From the NCBI GenBank assembly GCA_020627785.1, contig JAHDGF010000020.1, positions 1 to 64,000 of the forward strand: 64,000 nucleotides of DNA. The letters are read 5' to 3'. Position 1 is the stretch's first letter; each line of letters starts with the position of its first letter. Positions 17,415-25,684 of this stretch are shown here, piece by piece. The notes below the pieces were generated by a model. It had not been told where the DNA came from. It saw nothing but the letters and a program-made list of their open reading frames with translations, and made no database searches. This stretch comes from Saprospiraceae bacterium (GTDB lineage: Bacteria > Bacteroidota > Bacteroidia > Chitinophagales > Saprospiraceae). A program made the position numbers and the translations under genes.

Positions 17415-18167
17415 ATGGAATTTAACCTCACAAGATTTGGTGCCTTGGTGAAAAGGGACTTTATCATATATAAAAAACAGATCTTACTGATTGCCTTGAG
17501 TTCAATCTTTGCAGTAGGTGCTATTTGGTTTCTTACCCTTCGTACGCAGCAGCTCGAAGAAACATTGGCTGAGTATTGGATGAGTTGGTATGTGGTATTT
17601 CTCGGCGTCGCCTTACTATTAACCAGTGTGATTTTTCGAGAATTCAAAACACCATCAGGGCGTATGCAATATTTAGCAGTGCCAGCCAGTCACCTGGAAA
17701 AGTTGGTGAGTCGATGGTCTTACTCTCTTATTTTGTATCCAGTGTTTATTAGCCTGGTAATAATTGCCTTTGCTTCGACTGTTGTTGATACAGGGACGGA
17801 GAGATATACGCAAGATGTATTTTTCATCAAGTATATTATCCATGCTTATATCCTTGCCCATGCTGTTCAATTGATTTATGCCATTGTCATAAATAAGAAT
17901 GTTGCCTTTAAAACCTTTCTCATAAGTATCGTAACCTTCATTGGGACTGTCTTGCTGATAGCACTTTTGTTTTACATAATTTTTCATGACTATATACCCA
18001 AAGGATCGTACAGTATAGGGCCTAACTTAAACCTTAGAATAAGTCCAGAAGCGCAAAATATGTTTTCAGAACGTTTGCCTCGCTTGGGATTATTTTTTGG
18101 AAAATATATTCTCCCTCCATACTTATGGGTCGTTGCCTATTTCAAATTGAAAGAAAAAGAAGTTTAA
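17415..18167 (+). CDS. ABC-2 type membrane permease subunit
   Basis: A 250-residue membrane protein with six hydrophobic segments: starting near residues 23 (QILLIALSSIFAVG), 55, 95, 130, 160 and 225. It is the natural partner of the ATPase encoded just upstream, making an exporter or membrane-remodelling complex in the inner membrane. Its stop codon overlaps the start of the GntR gene (TAATG at 18165-18169), so permease and regulator are translationally coupled. I cannot read the transported substrate. Confidence 0.82.
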   Translation: MEFNLTRFGALVKRDFIIYKKQILLIALSSIFAVGAIWFLTLRTQQLEETLAEYWMSWYVVFLGVALLLTSVIFREFKTPSGRMQYLAVPASHLEKLVSRWSYSLILYPVFISLVIIAFASTVVDTGTERYTQDVFFIKYIIHAYILAHAVQLIYAIVINKNVAFKTFLISIVTFIGTVLLIALLFYIIFHDYIPKGSYSIGPNLNLRISPEAQNMFSERLPRLGLFFGKYILPPYLWVVAYFKLKEKEV

Positions 18168-18538
18168 TGGAATTTAGAAAAAATAAAACAATATACATTC
18201 AAATCGGAGACATGATCTGTGAAAAGATTATGACCCTTGAATGGAAAGAAGATGAAAAAATTAGTTCCGTTAGAGAGTTAGGAGCCAGCATAGAAGTGAA
18301 CCCTAATACGGTCATGCGGAGCTACAGCCATCTTCAAGATTTAGGAATCATTTATAACAAAAGAGGCATCGGATTTTTTGTATCTCAAGGTGCTCCGTCA
18401 AAAATTAAAGAAATGCAAAAACAAGATTTTATAGAAAATGAGTTGCCTTTGTTTTTTAAAAAAATGGAACTCTTACAAATTAATCTGAATGATTTAGGAA
18501 AGCTATATAACCAGCACCTAGAAACGCAGAAAGTTTAA
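18167..18538 (+). CDS. GntR family transcriptional regulator (YtrA type)
   Basis: A 123-residue regulator starting at the ATG that overlaps the permease stop; a longer frame from 18125 would run inside the permease gene and is unlikely. The winged helix-turn-helix (about residues 1-70) shows the GntR pattern YIQIGDMICEKI, SSVRELGASIEVNPNTVMRSY and a wing LGIIYNKRGIGFFV. The short C-terminal part lacks a large ligand domain, as in the YtrA subfamily, which controls ABC transporters. The likely target is the palindrome at 16540, upstream of its own operon. Being third in the operon is less usual than first. Confidence 0.88.
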   Translation: MEFRKNKTIYIQIGDMICEKIMTLEWKEDEKISSVRELGASIEVNPNTVMRSYSHLQDLGIIYNKRGIGFFVSQGAPSKIKEMQKQDFIENELPLFFKKMELLQINLNDLGKLYNQHLETQKV

Positions 18539-18569
18539 ATCATTCCAACACCTTTCAAAATTTAAAATC

Positions 18570-19319
18570 ATGAAAACATCAAATAAACTAATATTTATAC
18601 TTGCGCTTGCATTTTTATTTTCGCTCACCTCAATGATGATTTATGCCAAAAGTAATCTAGTGACTTGGGATGAAAGTGTTTCAGATTCACCATCAAATAC
18701 AAAAGAGTATTTAGCTGAATTTTCTACCAATGTTTTAAGATTAGATGGAGACTATAATTTCTATTTAGATAATAATAGCTCTGGTGTTAAAATTGATGCA
18801 TCTGAAGAAATTCTAAATTACCTACGTGTATCAGATGATGAATCTCTCATCTTTTATACAGAGGGGTCATCCAATATTCCCTTTGCTAAAATTGATGTTT
18901 ACATTGGTATTAAAGATAAAAATGAATTAGAAATTATTGCCGGAAATAATGCTAGAGTAAGGGGTAAAAATCAAATCCAATTAGAAAGCCTTCAATTAAA
19001 CATGGATGATAATGCAACGATTAACATCGATATTTCAGCACAACAATTGAACCTAAAGGCGGAGGATAATATTCGGTTGAATATAGATGGATTTGCAAAA
19101 AATACCAATTTGAGATCTTCCAATAATGCATCTATAAATGCTAGAGAATTTAGTGCGGATAATTTAGTTGTAAATATAAATGATAATTCTTCTGTAAATT
19201 TTGATCAAGCCAAACTAATTTCTGGTAGCGTCAACGATAATTCATCTTTTACAGCGGATGGTCAAGATAAAAATGAAGGGTTGATAAAGTCAGGAAATGC
19301 ATCCATTTCGATAAGATAA
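18570..19319 (+). CDS. DUF2807 (GIN-domain) exported protein
   Basis: A 249-residue protein with a signal peptide or N-terminal anchor (residues 7-26). From residue ~45 it is made of short beta-strand repeats (NNARVRG, DDNATINIDI, SSNNASINAR, NDNSSVNFD) typical of DUF2807, a putative right-handed beta-helix sometimes annotated as an autotransporter adhesin head. It follows the GntR gene by 31 bases and should be part of the same operon. The combination of an ABC-2 exporter, a YtrA-type regulator and DUF2807 suggests an envelope-stress module, though the role of the beta-helix is unknown. Confidence 0.8.
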   Translation: MKTSNKLIFILALAFLFSLTSMMIYAKSNLVTWDESVSDSPSNTKEYLAEFSTNVLRLDGDYNFYLDNNSSGVKIDASEEILNYLRVSDDESLIFYTEGSSNIPFAKIDVYIGIKDKNELEIIAGNNARVRGKNQIQLESLQLNMDDNATINIDISAQQLNLKAEDNIRLNIDGFAKNTNLRSSNNASINAREFSADNLVVNINDNSSVNFDQAKLISGSVNDNSSFTADGQDKNEGLIKSGNASISIR

Positions 19320-19541
19320 CAACATCGTTCATTCGATGGGATATGAGGTAGGAGAAGTGCCAGTAGGGCATTGAGCTACTTCGTATCCTTTTTTGTTTAT
19401 ACCTTTACTCCCACCTTATAAAATATATTTCTTTAGGATTTATTATTATCGAGGCAACAATTTCTTAGGTATAGGGATAATACCAAGTACAGAGCTTACA
19501 ACAGTAAAGCTTTTTACAAACTTCTTAAACACATTGAACTT

Positions 19542-21665
19542 ATGAGAACATTACTTCTTCTATTAGTGACTTGTTATTCTACTTCTATAATTGGCCAGAT
19601 TTCGTGGGAACAGCTTGAAGCAAATAATAGTGAAGATGTTGAAATCATTCACAGTGATGCCTCTTTATTGATTGGACAATTGTTATATCCACCTACCTTA
19701 TTGGTCTCCGACGATTTCGGAATTAGTTGGGAAGAAATCGCAACAATCCCAGAACATAGACGTGTTCCCTTGGTTAGACAAAAATCTGATGGGGACTATC
19801 TAATCTTACTTGATCACGAAATCGTAAGTTGGACTCCAGGAACCAATACCTTCATTGATGTATTAGACTTGGGTGATGGAACATGGACAACGGTTGCTCC
19901 ACTGTCCAATGGTAACTTCATGGTCGCTGGGATTAGCGAGCCTTTAAGTCTGTACGATGCAAATGGGACTCTTCTTAAATCACTATCGACCGAAAGAATT
20001 CAAGAGATAATTACTACCGATCAAGATGAGCATTATGTTTTTCAGGGAAATCCCTTTGGAAACATGCTAACCATTAATTCTGATCTGGAAGTAATTAAAG
20101 AAGGGAATGATGGTCTTTATGTAAGTGATCATTTTAAATATGATGGTTCCCGATTTTATAATAGTCGATTTTACTCTGATGATGGTGACAATTGGTTCCC
20201 GTATGGAAGTGATCTATATGGCGTAGTTACCTTTTTAAATAATGGAGACATTCATCTGATTGCAGATTGTGCCTATTCCAATACTTCTGATTTTTGCGAT
20301 GAGGTTTATCTATCATCTGATCGTGGAGAGACCTTTCAATTTCAAGGTAATCTTGGGCTTGATTTTACCTTACCTTCAGCCGGGTCTATAAATTTTAGGA
20401 ATGATACTTATTTAGGAACCCAAGCGATTGGACCGACTGGAGTATTGGTTTTTGATGCTGGGAATAATTATTTTTCTGAAGACGGGAGAACTGATTGGAT
20501 TTTGCGAGGTCAAGAAGTTGGTCAGTCTTTTGCTTTTGAGGTAGAGGCAGTAAGCAAAGAAGGAGTATTTATTCGAGATGATGAATTTAAATATAAAGGC
20601 TCAGATGCTGCCGATTGGTTAACCACCACATCCACAGATTCTTGTTCTAATTTTAGAAGATTGGTTAGTCTTCCCAATGGAGATTTTATGACTTATGAAA
20701 GTTGTAAATCTACGGATGGCGGGGCAACTTGGTTTGGACCCAATTTAGGAACTTGGTCAGTTTTTGTAAAAGATAGTGTCGTTTATACCGCAGGAAATAG
20801 TCAAGTGTATATCTCACATGATAATGGAAATGAATGGGCCGTAAACAATTTACCACTTCAACAATTCGACTGGGGATTTTTTATAGAGACAGCCGTTTAT
20901 GACTTCTCAACAACTGGCTACTTTTATGCCAATCAATACGTACCAGATGTTGGTCCAGCCAAATATAACTTGCAAGGTGATTTAATTTCTCCGGTATCTT
21001 TTGATGATGAAGTTTTGTTTGATTTAAGAACTTCTTTTGTAGGATCAAAAGTATATACATTGACTGTTGACCCTTCTAATGGAAACGATAAATTTTATGT
21101 GTCCTTCGATGATGCGATAACTTTCGAGGAGCGAAGTCTACCCTTAACTTTTTCTACTGCAAGATTGTATTTAGATGTTGACCATGAAGGAAGCTTATAT
21201 CTCAGGAATGATATCCAGATATGGAAGTCCATGGATGACGGTGATACCTGGATTGATATTTCGCCTGACTTGATGTCTGCTGTAACCATTCGTGATTTTG
21301 ATGTGAGCTGGGACGGTCATGCTTTTTTAGCCACAACTGGTATGGGAGTGCTTAGAACAGTCTTGCCAGTTTGCGAGGCAGTAGGGGAAGGATCAACTTC
21401 TATTTTAGAAATGGAATTTGTCACTTTTAATTCTTATCCAAATCCTGCACAAGATATACTCAATATTCATATTGAAGGAATAGAAGGTTATTCTAGTTTC
21501 CAGATATTAGATGTTCTTGGAAGAGAAATGCTGCAGCGTTCTATAAATAAAGGTCAATCGGACTATGTGGTGAATGTATCAGGATTTGAACCTGGGTCTT
21601 ATCTAATTGCCTTAAGAAATAGTGATGGAATTATTGAGCTTAATAAATTTATTATTGCTCGATAG
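19542..21665 (+). CDS. T9SS type A-sorted BNR/propeller protein
   Basis: A 707-residue exported protein: signal peptide 1-18 (ending IIGQ), then ~600 residues of propeller-like repeats with sialidase-type Asp-box fragments (SDDFGISW, SSDRGETF, STDGGATW, SHDNGNEW, SMDDGDTW). The sorting domain begins at NSYPNPAQDILNIH and ends NKFIIAR. Asp-boxes are structural; no sialidase catalytic arginines or tyrosine are evident, so enzymatic activity is not supported. It resembles the N-terminal part of the 1384-residue protein at 5702. The transcript ends at the hairpin at 21692. Confidence 0.82.
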   Translation: MRTLLLLLVTCYSTSIIGQISWEQLEANNSEDVEIIHSDASLLIGQLLYPPTLLVSDDFGISWEEIATIPEHRRVPLVRQKSDGDYLILLDHEIVSWTPGTNTFIDVLDLGDGTWTTVAPLSNGNFMVAGISEPLSLYDANGTLLKSLSTERIQEIITTDQDEHYVFQGNPFGNMLTINSDLEVIKEGNDGLYVSDHFKYDGSRFYNSRFYSDDGDNWFPYGSDLYGVVTFLNNGDIHLIADCAYSNTSDFCDEVYLSSDRGETFQFQGNLGLDFTLPSAGSINFRNDTYLGTQAIGPTGVLVFDAGNNYFSEDGRTDWILRGQEVGQSFAFEVEAVSKEGVFIRDDEFKYKGSDAADWLTTTSTDSCSNFRRLVSLPNGDFMTYESCKSTDGGATWFGPNLGTWSVFVKDSVVYTAGNSQVYISHDNGNEWAVNNLPLQQFDWGFFIETAVYDFSTTGYFYANQYVPDVGPAKYNLQGDLISPVSFDDEVLFDLRTSFVGSKVYTLTVDPSNGNDKFYVSFDDAITFEERSLPLTFSTARLYLDVDHEGSLYLRNDIQIWKSMDDGDTWIDISPDLMSAVTIRDFDVSWDGHAFLATTGMGVLRTVLPVCEAVGEGSTSILEMEFVTFNSYPNPAQDILNIHIEGIEGYSSFQILDVLGREMLQRSINKGQSDYVVNVSGFEPGSYLIALRNSDGIIELNKFIIAR

Positions 21666-21691
21666 CACTCACATTTAATGATATATTTAAA

Positions 21692-21717
21692 GGGCTCCTA
21701 TCTTGGAGTCCTTTTTT
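21692..21717 (+). terminator. rho-independent terminator
   Basis: Seven-base stem GGGCTCC / GGAGTCC (one G-T pair), six-base loop, then six T. It ends the 707-residue T9SS gene just before the convergent VOC gene. Confidence 0.75.
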
Positions 21718-21735
21718 GATTGGTCCAGGAAGGTT

Positions 21736-22146
21736 TTACTTCGCGAAGAGCTGTGATAAATCTTTAAAGGCTTTAAACTCCAAAGCATTTCCAGAAGGAT
21801 CTAAAAAGAACATTGTTGCTTGTTCACCCGGAAGACCTTCAAACCTGATGTAAGGTTCGATCAAAAATTTTATGTCTAAGGATTTAAGTCGATTCGCTAA
21901 AACATCAAAGTCTTCCCATTTTAGAACCACGCCATAGTGAGGGATAGGTACTGCATGATCATCCACTGGGTTGAAATTATGTTCTTGTTTTTGACCAGTT
22001 TCATGAATAACCAGTTGGTGACCGTACATGTCATAATCGATCCATTGAGTATCTGATCTTCCTTCTTTGAATCCCATGACTTCACCATAAAATGCTCGAC
22101 AGGTTTCTAAGTCATGGACAGGAATGGCAATATGAAAAGGCTGCAT
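21736..22146 (-). CDS. VOC (glyoxalase/bleomycin resistance) family protein
   Basis: A 136-residue single-domain protein of the vicinal oxygen chelate fold: [23 protein letters not shown] at the start and [16 protein letters not shown] near the end, with His and Glu residues at the usual metal-ligand sites (His5, Glu in LEFK). It resembles predicted dioxygenases or lyases with a divalent metal; the substrate is not readable. It lies two bases downstream of a GNAT acetyltransferase gene on the same strand, so the two form an operon. Confidence 0.85.
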   Translation of the reverse strand: MQPFHIAIPVHDLETCRAFYGEVMGFKEGRSDTQWIDYDMYGHQLVIHETGQKQEHNFNPVDDHAVPIPHYGVVLKWEDFDVLANRLKSLDIKFLIEPYIRFEGLPGEQATMFFLDPSGNALEFKAFKDLSQLFAK

Positions 22147-22148
22147 TG

Positions 22149-22718
22149 TTATGATTTAGCTTGCGCAAATGTATCTTTCTTTATCGAATATAAAACACAT
22201 CTTTCTAAATTTTCAAATCCTGATAATTTTGGATGTAAAAATTCGTCGCGAACTTCCATTCCAATTTTCTCCATGACATGAATGGACGGCCCATTTATTT
22301 TAGGAGCAATGGCATATATTTCTTCAAGTCCCAATTCTTCAAAACCATATTTTAAATTTGCCATAGCGCCTTCCGTGGCATAACCCTTGCCCCAATACTC
22401 AGGCCTAAGCCTCCATCCAATGTCTACAAGCGCCTCGTGATTTGGTACATAGTCTTGAGTCGACATCCCGATAAAACCGATAAGTTTTTCCGTAGCTTTT
22501 TCGATGGCTGCAAAATAACAATGACCAGAATCCAATAATTCTTTCTGCATTCGGATAATGAAATTTGCGGATTCTTCACTGGTTTGAACCCGAGGGAAGT
22601 ATTGCATGACAATCTCGTTGCTATTGATCTTAGCAAGGAGCTCTAAATCCTCTTCATGCCACCCCCTGAAGTAGAGCCTTTCACTTGAAAATAAATATTT
22701 CACGCCAACAATATACAC
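22149..22718 (-). CDS. GNAT N-acetyltransferase (RimJ/RimL-like)
   Basis: A 189-residue acetyltransferase: [10 protein letters not shown]-like N-terminus ([10 protein letters not shown]), then the GNAT core [19 protein letters not shown] that includes the acetyl-CoA binding Q/RxxGxG/A-type loop, and the IHVMEKIGM strand that closes the fold. It transfers acetyl from acetyl-CoA to an amine, perhaps an N-terminus or small molecule. It is the first gene of a pair with the VOC protein. A related gene at 49954 in this window is broken by a stop codon exactly in the loop that is intact here. Confidence 0.85.
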   Translation of the reverse strand: MYIVGVKYLFSSERLYFRGWHEEDLELLAKINSNEIVMQYFPRVQTSEESANFIIRMQKELLDSGHCYFAAIEKATEKLIGFIGMSTQDYVPNHEALVDIGWRLRPEYWGKGYATEGAMANLKYGFEELGLEEIYAIAPKINGPSIHVMEKIGMEVRDEFLHPKLSGFENLERCVLYSIKKDTFAQAKS

Positions 22719-22790
22719 CCTAATTAGGCATAACTAAAACCTATGTTTAGCCTTGTCGCTTATTAGTCAGCAGTGAAAATAAATATCGTA

Positions 22791-23357
22791 TTATTTTTCT
22801 TTTGCGGTGTTACAGTCAACAATATTGTACGTTAAATCTGCAGTTTTTTCACCTTTATGTTCAAGGAGTGCTTCCATGATTGGACTATAAATATTGGTGT
22901 TTCTATAGAAGGATAGCTTAGTACTATCAAAAAAGCTTATTAATTCGAGTAGGCTGCTTCCGGGGATAATTTCAAGCTGTATTTTACTTTCAGACACATT
23001 GGTAATCCGCAATCTTTGGACTTGATGTTCAGGGCAATTCTTATACTTAACTAATCGTCCAGTATTTTTGGAAAGGGTATAGTACTCTTCCACATGAATG
23101 AGCAGACTATTTTGAATAATCTTAAATTCTCCCTTAAAATATTGGTCAAAACCTGAGCTATAATACGAGTCTAGAAAGAACTCAATCTCGTTGCCTTCTA
23201 TTCTCATCTGTGTTCGCGCCGCTTGGTCTGTTGCTTCGCTTGTATACATCCAAAAACCTTGAAGTTGGTCTGGACTGATGTTAATCACCGAAGTCAATAT
23301 TGGAAACAGAAGCGATAATATGTAAGTATAGGTAACTGCCAATTTAAAAGATGCCAT
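22791..23357 (-). CDS. hypothetical exported protein, possibly lipocalin-like
   Basis: A 188-residue protein with an N-terminal hydrophobic segment (residues 8-24) that could be a signal peptide or anchor. The body is predicted mostly beta: LQGFWMYTSE at the start resembles the GxW motif of lipocalin-like domains, followed by alternating strands (MRIEGNEIEFFL, FKGEFKIIQNSLLIHVEEYYTL). I do not recognise a specific family. It is single, with an unoccupied 380-base region upstream. Confidence 0.6.
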   Translation of the reverse strand: MASFKLAVTYTYILSLLFPILTSVINISPDQLQGFWMYTSEATDQAARTQMRIEGNEIEFFLDSYYSSGFDQYFKGEFKIIQNSLLIHVEEYYTLSKNTGRLVKYKNCPEHQVQRLRITNVSESKIQLEIIPGSSLLELISFFDSTKLSFYRNTNIYSPIMEALLEHKGEKTADLTYNIVDCNTAKEK

Positions 23358-23737
23358 TTAAGATAAAAAAAGCTCTTTTAGGTTCTATTTGATTGGGGGA
23401 AGTTAAATGCTGGTGCAAATGCTCGGAAAGCGCATTCATTCTCATATGAGAAATGAGATTGATTTTACGAATGGGAGTAAAATTGGTGTGTTTCACAGTT
23501 TTGGAATGTGTGTTCCTAAGTTACAGAATCGATCTTTAAAATCGGACATCATTTTTCATTTTTACATAATTATTAAGGATTCGATGGCAGATTTAATTCA
23601 TGAATGATGGTCCTGTCCAAAATTTCACAAGTGTCGAAGGTGACATATTTTGATGAAATTTGCCTTCATTCTCAGCTTTCTAGTCTCCGAAGTAAGTAGT
23701 TGCACTCCATGAATCATCCTAAAGGAAACAAGCTTCT
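23358..23737. other. intergenic region, 380 bases, no gene supported
   Basis: The region separates two divergent genes. A plus-strand frame of 66 codons (23407-23607) has no homology I can recognise and unlikely composition, so I do not call it. A ten-base palindrome CTCATATGAG at 23443-23452 may be chance. Promoters for both neighbours must lie here; TATTTTGA near 23648 is only a partial match to the -7 element. Confidence 0.4.
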
Positions 23738-24727
23738 ATGAAGAACTGCATATTTCTATTTGGTCTTTTGATTTTTCTAAGTAGTTGTGAAGAGAGAATT
23801 ATACTTGAATCCAGGAATCAAGATCCTATCTATTCATCTGTAGAGATTTTGGTCTCTTATCAGAACAATATTCTTTTGGATAATGAAGATTTAAGCATTG
23901 ATATCTATGCTACGAGAGAAGATGCTTTATATGAGAGAAAACCGATAGCTAACATTAAGCCAGACGTCCAAGGAAGAGCAACCAAGGGGTTTCTTGATGT
24001 AACTTTAGGGAATATTTATATCCGAGTAAATGAGCCTCAATTTGGGAGCTATATTGGAGTGGAGAGCTTAGTCCCTGATGTTAAATCATTCCATTTTGTT
24101 GATTTTGCCAGCGGATACTACTACGAAGAAGATGATACAAAGATCAAAGCACCGAAAGGAATAAGTTTTTCAAGACCTATGGTGGGACAGAAAAGTAAAT
24201 ATGAAAGATTTTATGGAAGTTCCAGTTTTTTTAATGGTGAAGAAATTTATCGACCTGAAAGCATCACACTCGAAATAGTAGAATATTTAAAAGACGGTCA
24301 GTACAGAGTCATTGAAACAATTGAAGATTTAAATTTATCCGCCGAAGATATTGGTGGGGTCGATCGAAGAGAGGCCATTTGGCAATTTGATTCTGGTCTA
24401 CTAAGACTCTTGCCTTCTAATGGCAATGAGATAAATAGTCAATTCTTTGGCCCAATGGCAAGCTTTGGATATAACCTTGATTATTCTTCACGGCCTACTG
24501 CATTCGTTGATGATTATATCAAAGACAATCCTACGGGTTATTATCGATTCTTCAACATGGATCTTCCCTATGGACTTATTCCAGAATCTAGGTTATGCAT
24601 GATAAATAATATCGATATAAATTCTCCATCTTATTTGCAATTCTTCACTCCTGAAGAAGGCTTCTTAAAGGTCTTCCTATATGGGATTGATAAATCGTTG
24701 GCTGGATATAATAGGGTAGAGCTGTAA
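23738..24727 (+). CDS. hypothetical lipoprotein
   Basis: A 329-residue protein with a lipoprotein signal (residues 1-16, lipobox FLSSC, Cys17). The rest contains beta-rich segments (SVEILVSYQNNILL, YKVIETIEDL-type pattern) but no motif I can assign. The N-terminal ~100 residues resemble the carboxypeptidase-regulatory type beta domains common in Bacteroidota surface lipoproteins, which is a weak inference. Monocistronic. Confidence 0.65.
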   Translation: MKNCIFLFGLLIFLSSCEERIILESRNQDPIYSSVEILVSYQNNILLDNEDLSIDIYATREDALYERKPIANIKPDVQGRATKGFLDVTLGNIYIRVNEPQFGSYIGVESLVPDVKSFHFVDFASGYYYEEDDTKIKAPKGISFSRPMVGQKSKYERFYGSSSFFNGEEIYRPESITLEIVEYLKDGQYRVIETIEDLNLSAEDIGGVDRREAIWQFDSGLLRLLPSNGNEINSQFFGPMASFGYNLDYSSRPTAFVDDYIKDNPTGYYRFFNMDLPYGLIPESRLCMINNIDINSPSYLQFFTPEEGFLKVFLYGIDKSLAGYNRVEL

Positions 24728-25092
24728 TGCAGAAATCAAAGTGCTTGTAGTTAAGTCATTCCTAGAATATCCTTTCCGGATGCATCTGCAATGTTGAAAC
24801 TACTGAAGAATCTTTATTATTCAGAGCTTACACTGAAGCATCTTCGACGATAATCAATATTTAAGTGAATTTTTTTGGAGACTCGATGGGGTAAAAAAAC
24901 AAAGAGTACTAGGATGGTAGTACTCTTCGATAATTAAGTGTAAGTAATGTAGTCAGGTCTTTCGACCAATTAATCTTATACCATTGCTGGTAATAATTGA
25001 TTAAATGCAAAATCCATTCCTCTTTATTCGAAGAGCATCAATATGTAAAGTAAGTGACAATTGAAAAGTGAGCCATTTAAAGCTCGAAGTAC
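24728..25092. other. intergenic region containing the lspA terminator
   Basis: Apart from the minus-strand terminator at 24892-24927 I see no feature in these 365 bases. There is no open frame of note and no tRNA-like cloverleaf. Confidence 0.5.
24892..24927 (-). terminator. rho-independent terminator of the lspA transcript
   Basis: A perfect ten-base stem (AAGAGTACTA at 24902-24911 with TAGTACTCTT at 24918-24927) and a six-base loop. On the minus strand the stem is followed by TTTGTTTTTTT-like sequence (plus-strand 24893-24901), so it works for leftward transcription coming from lspA, about 165 bases after its stop. On the plus strand no T-run follows. Confidence 0.75.
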
Positions 25093-25596
25093 TTAGGCTA
25101 AGGCCTTATTTAGTGCTGTATTAAACTCCTTAAATTGAAGTAATAAACTAAAGACCCCAATGTTTATAAGCACATCTGCTACGTTGAACACGTAAAAGTT
25201 GTAGGTGTGAAAATAATGAACGTGAAGGAAGTCCGTGACGAAGCCATTCATGGCACGATCAATAATATTTCCATAAGCACCCCCAATAATTAAAAATAAC
25301 GGGAGTAAAATACGAAACCTCTGATCTCGAAGCTTCCAGACAATGTAAAAGGCAAAAACGGTTGTAAGAAAGGGTAAGAGTAAGATTAATGGCAATCTAA
25401 TACTCCGCTCAATGTTATTGAATATACCAAAAGCGATGGCATGATTCTCAACATAGGTCAGATTAAAGAAATTTTCAACGACTGAAATAGAGGCATCCTT
25501 CATCTCAACATTGACAATCTCCTTAGTCTTTAAATCAAGTGTACACCCTGAAATAAGAAAGCAAAATAAAAGAAGGTATTTAATCTGGCCTTTCAT
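25093..25596 (-). CDS. lspA: lipoprotein signal peptidase (signal peptidase II)
   Basis: A 167-residue inner-membrane aspartyl protease that cleaves the signal peptide of lipidated prolipoproteins. Four membrane segments are visible. Family motifs: NxxxAFG (residues 51-57, NHAIAFG), GGAYGNIIDR (105-114), and the catalytic aspartates Asp122 in FVTDF and Asp141 in FNVADVLI. The N-terminal segment reads LISGCTLDLKTK, in which LDLKTK replaces the common DQxTK. The same stretch resembles a lipobox (LISGC), which is unusual for this enzyme. It is monocistronic with a downstream terminator. The many lipoproteins of this window would be its substrates. Confidence 0.88.
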   Translation of the reverse strand: MKGQIKYLLLFCFLISGCTLDLKTKEIVNVEMKDASISVVENFFNLTYVENHAIAFGIFNNIERSIRLPLILLLPFLTTVFAFYIVWKLRDQRFRILLPLFLIIGGAYGNIIDRAMNGFVTDFLHVHYFHTYNFYVFNVADVLINIGVFSLLLQFKEFNTALNKALA

Positions 25597-25684
25597 ATTA
25601 TAAAAATATGTAATATGTTCAGCCTAAACAACAATAAGCTTCTCTTTAATAAAGAATTAATAGAAAAATTTGCCGAAAGGCTAA

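Noticed and set aside
19542-21665. sialidase activity from Asp-boxes
   Set aside because: Asp-boxes are structural; no arginine triad or Tyr/Glu catalytic pair is evident in this protein or in the one at 27140.
23407-23607. 66-codon plus-strand frame in an intergenic region
   Set aside because: No recognisable content and no promoter; probably chance in AT-rich DNA.
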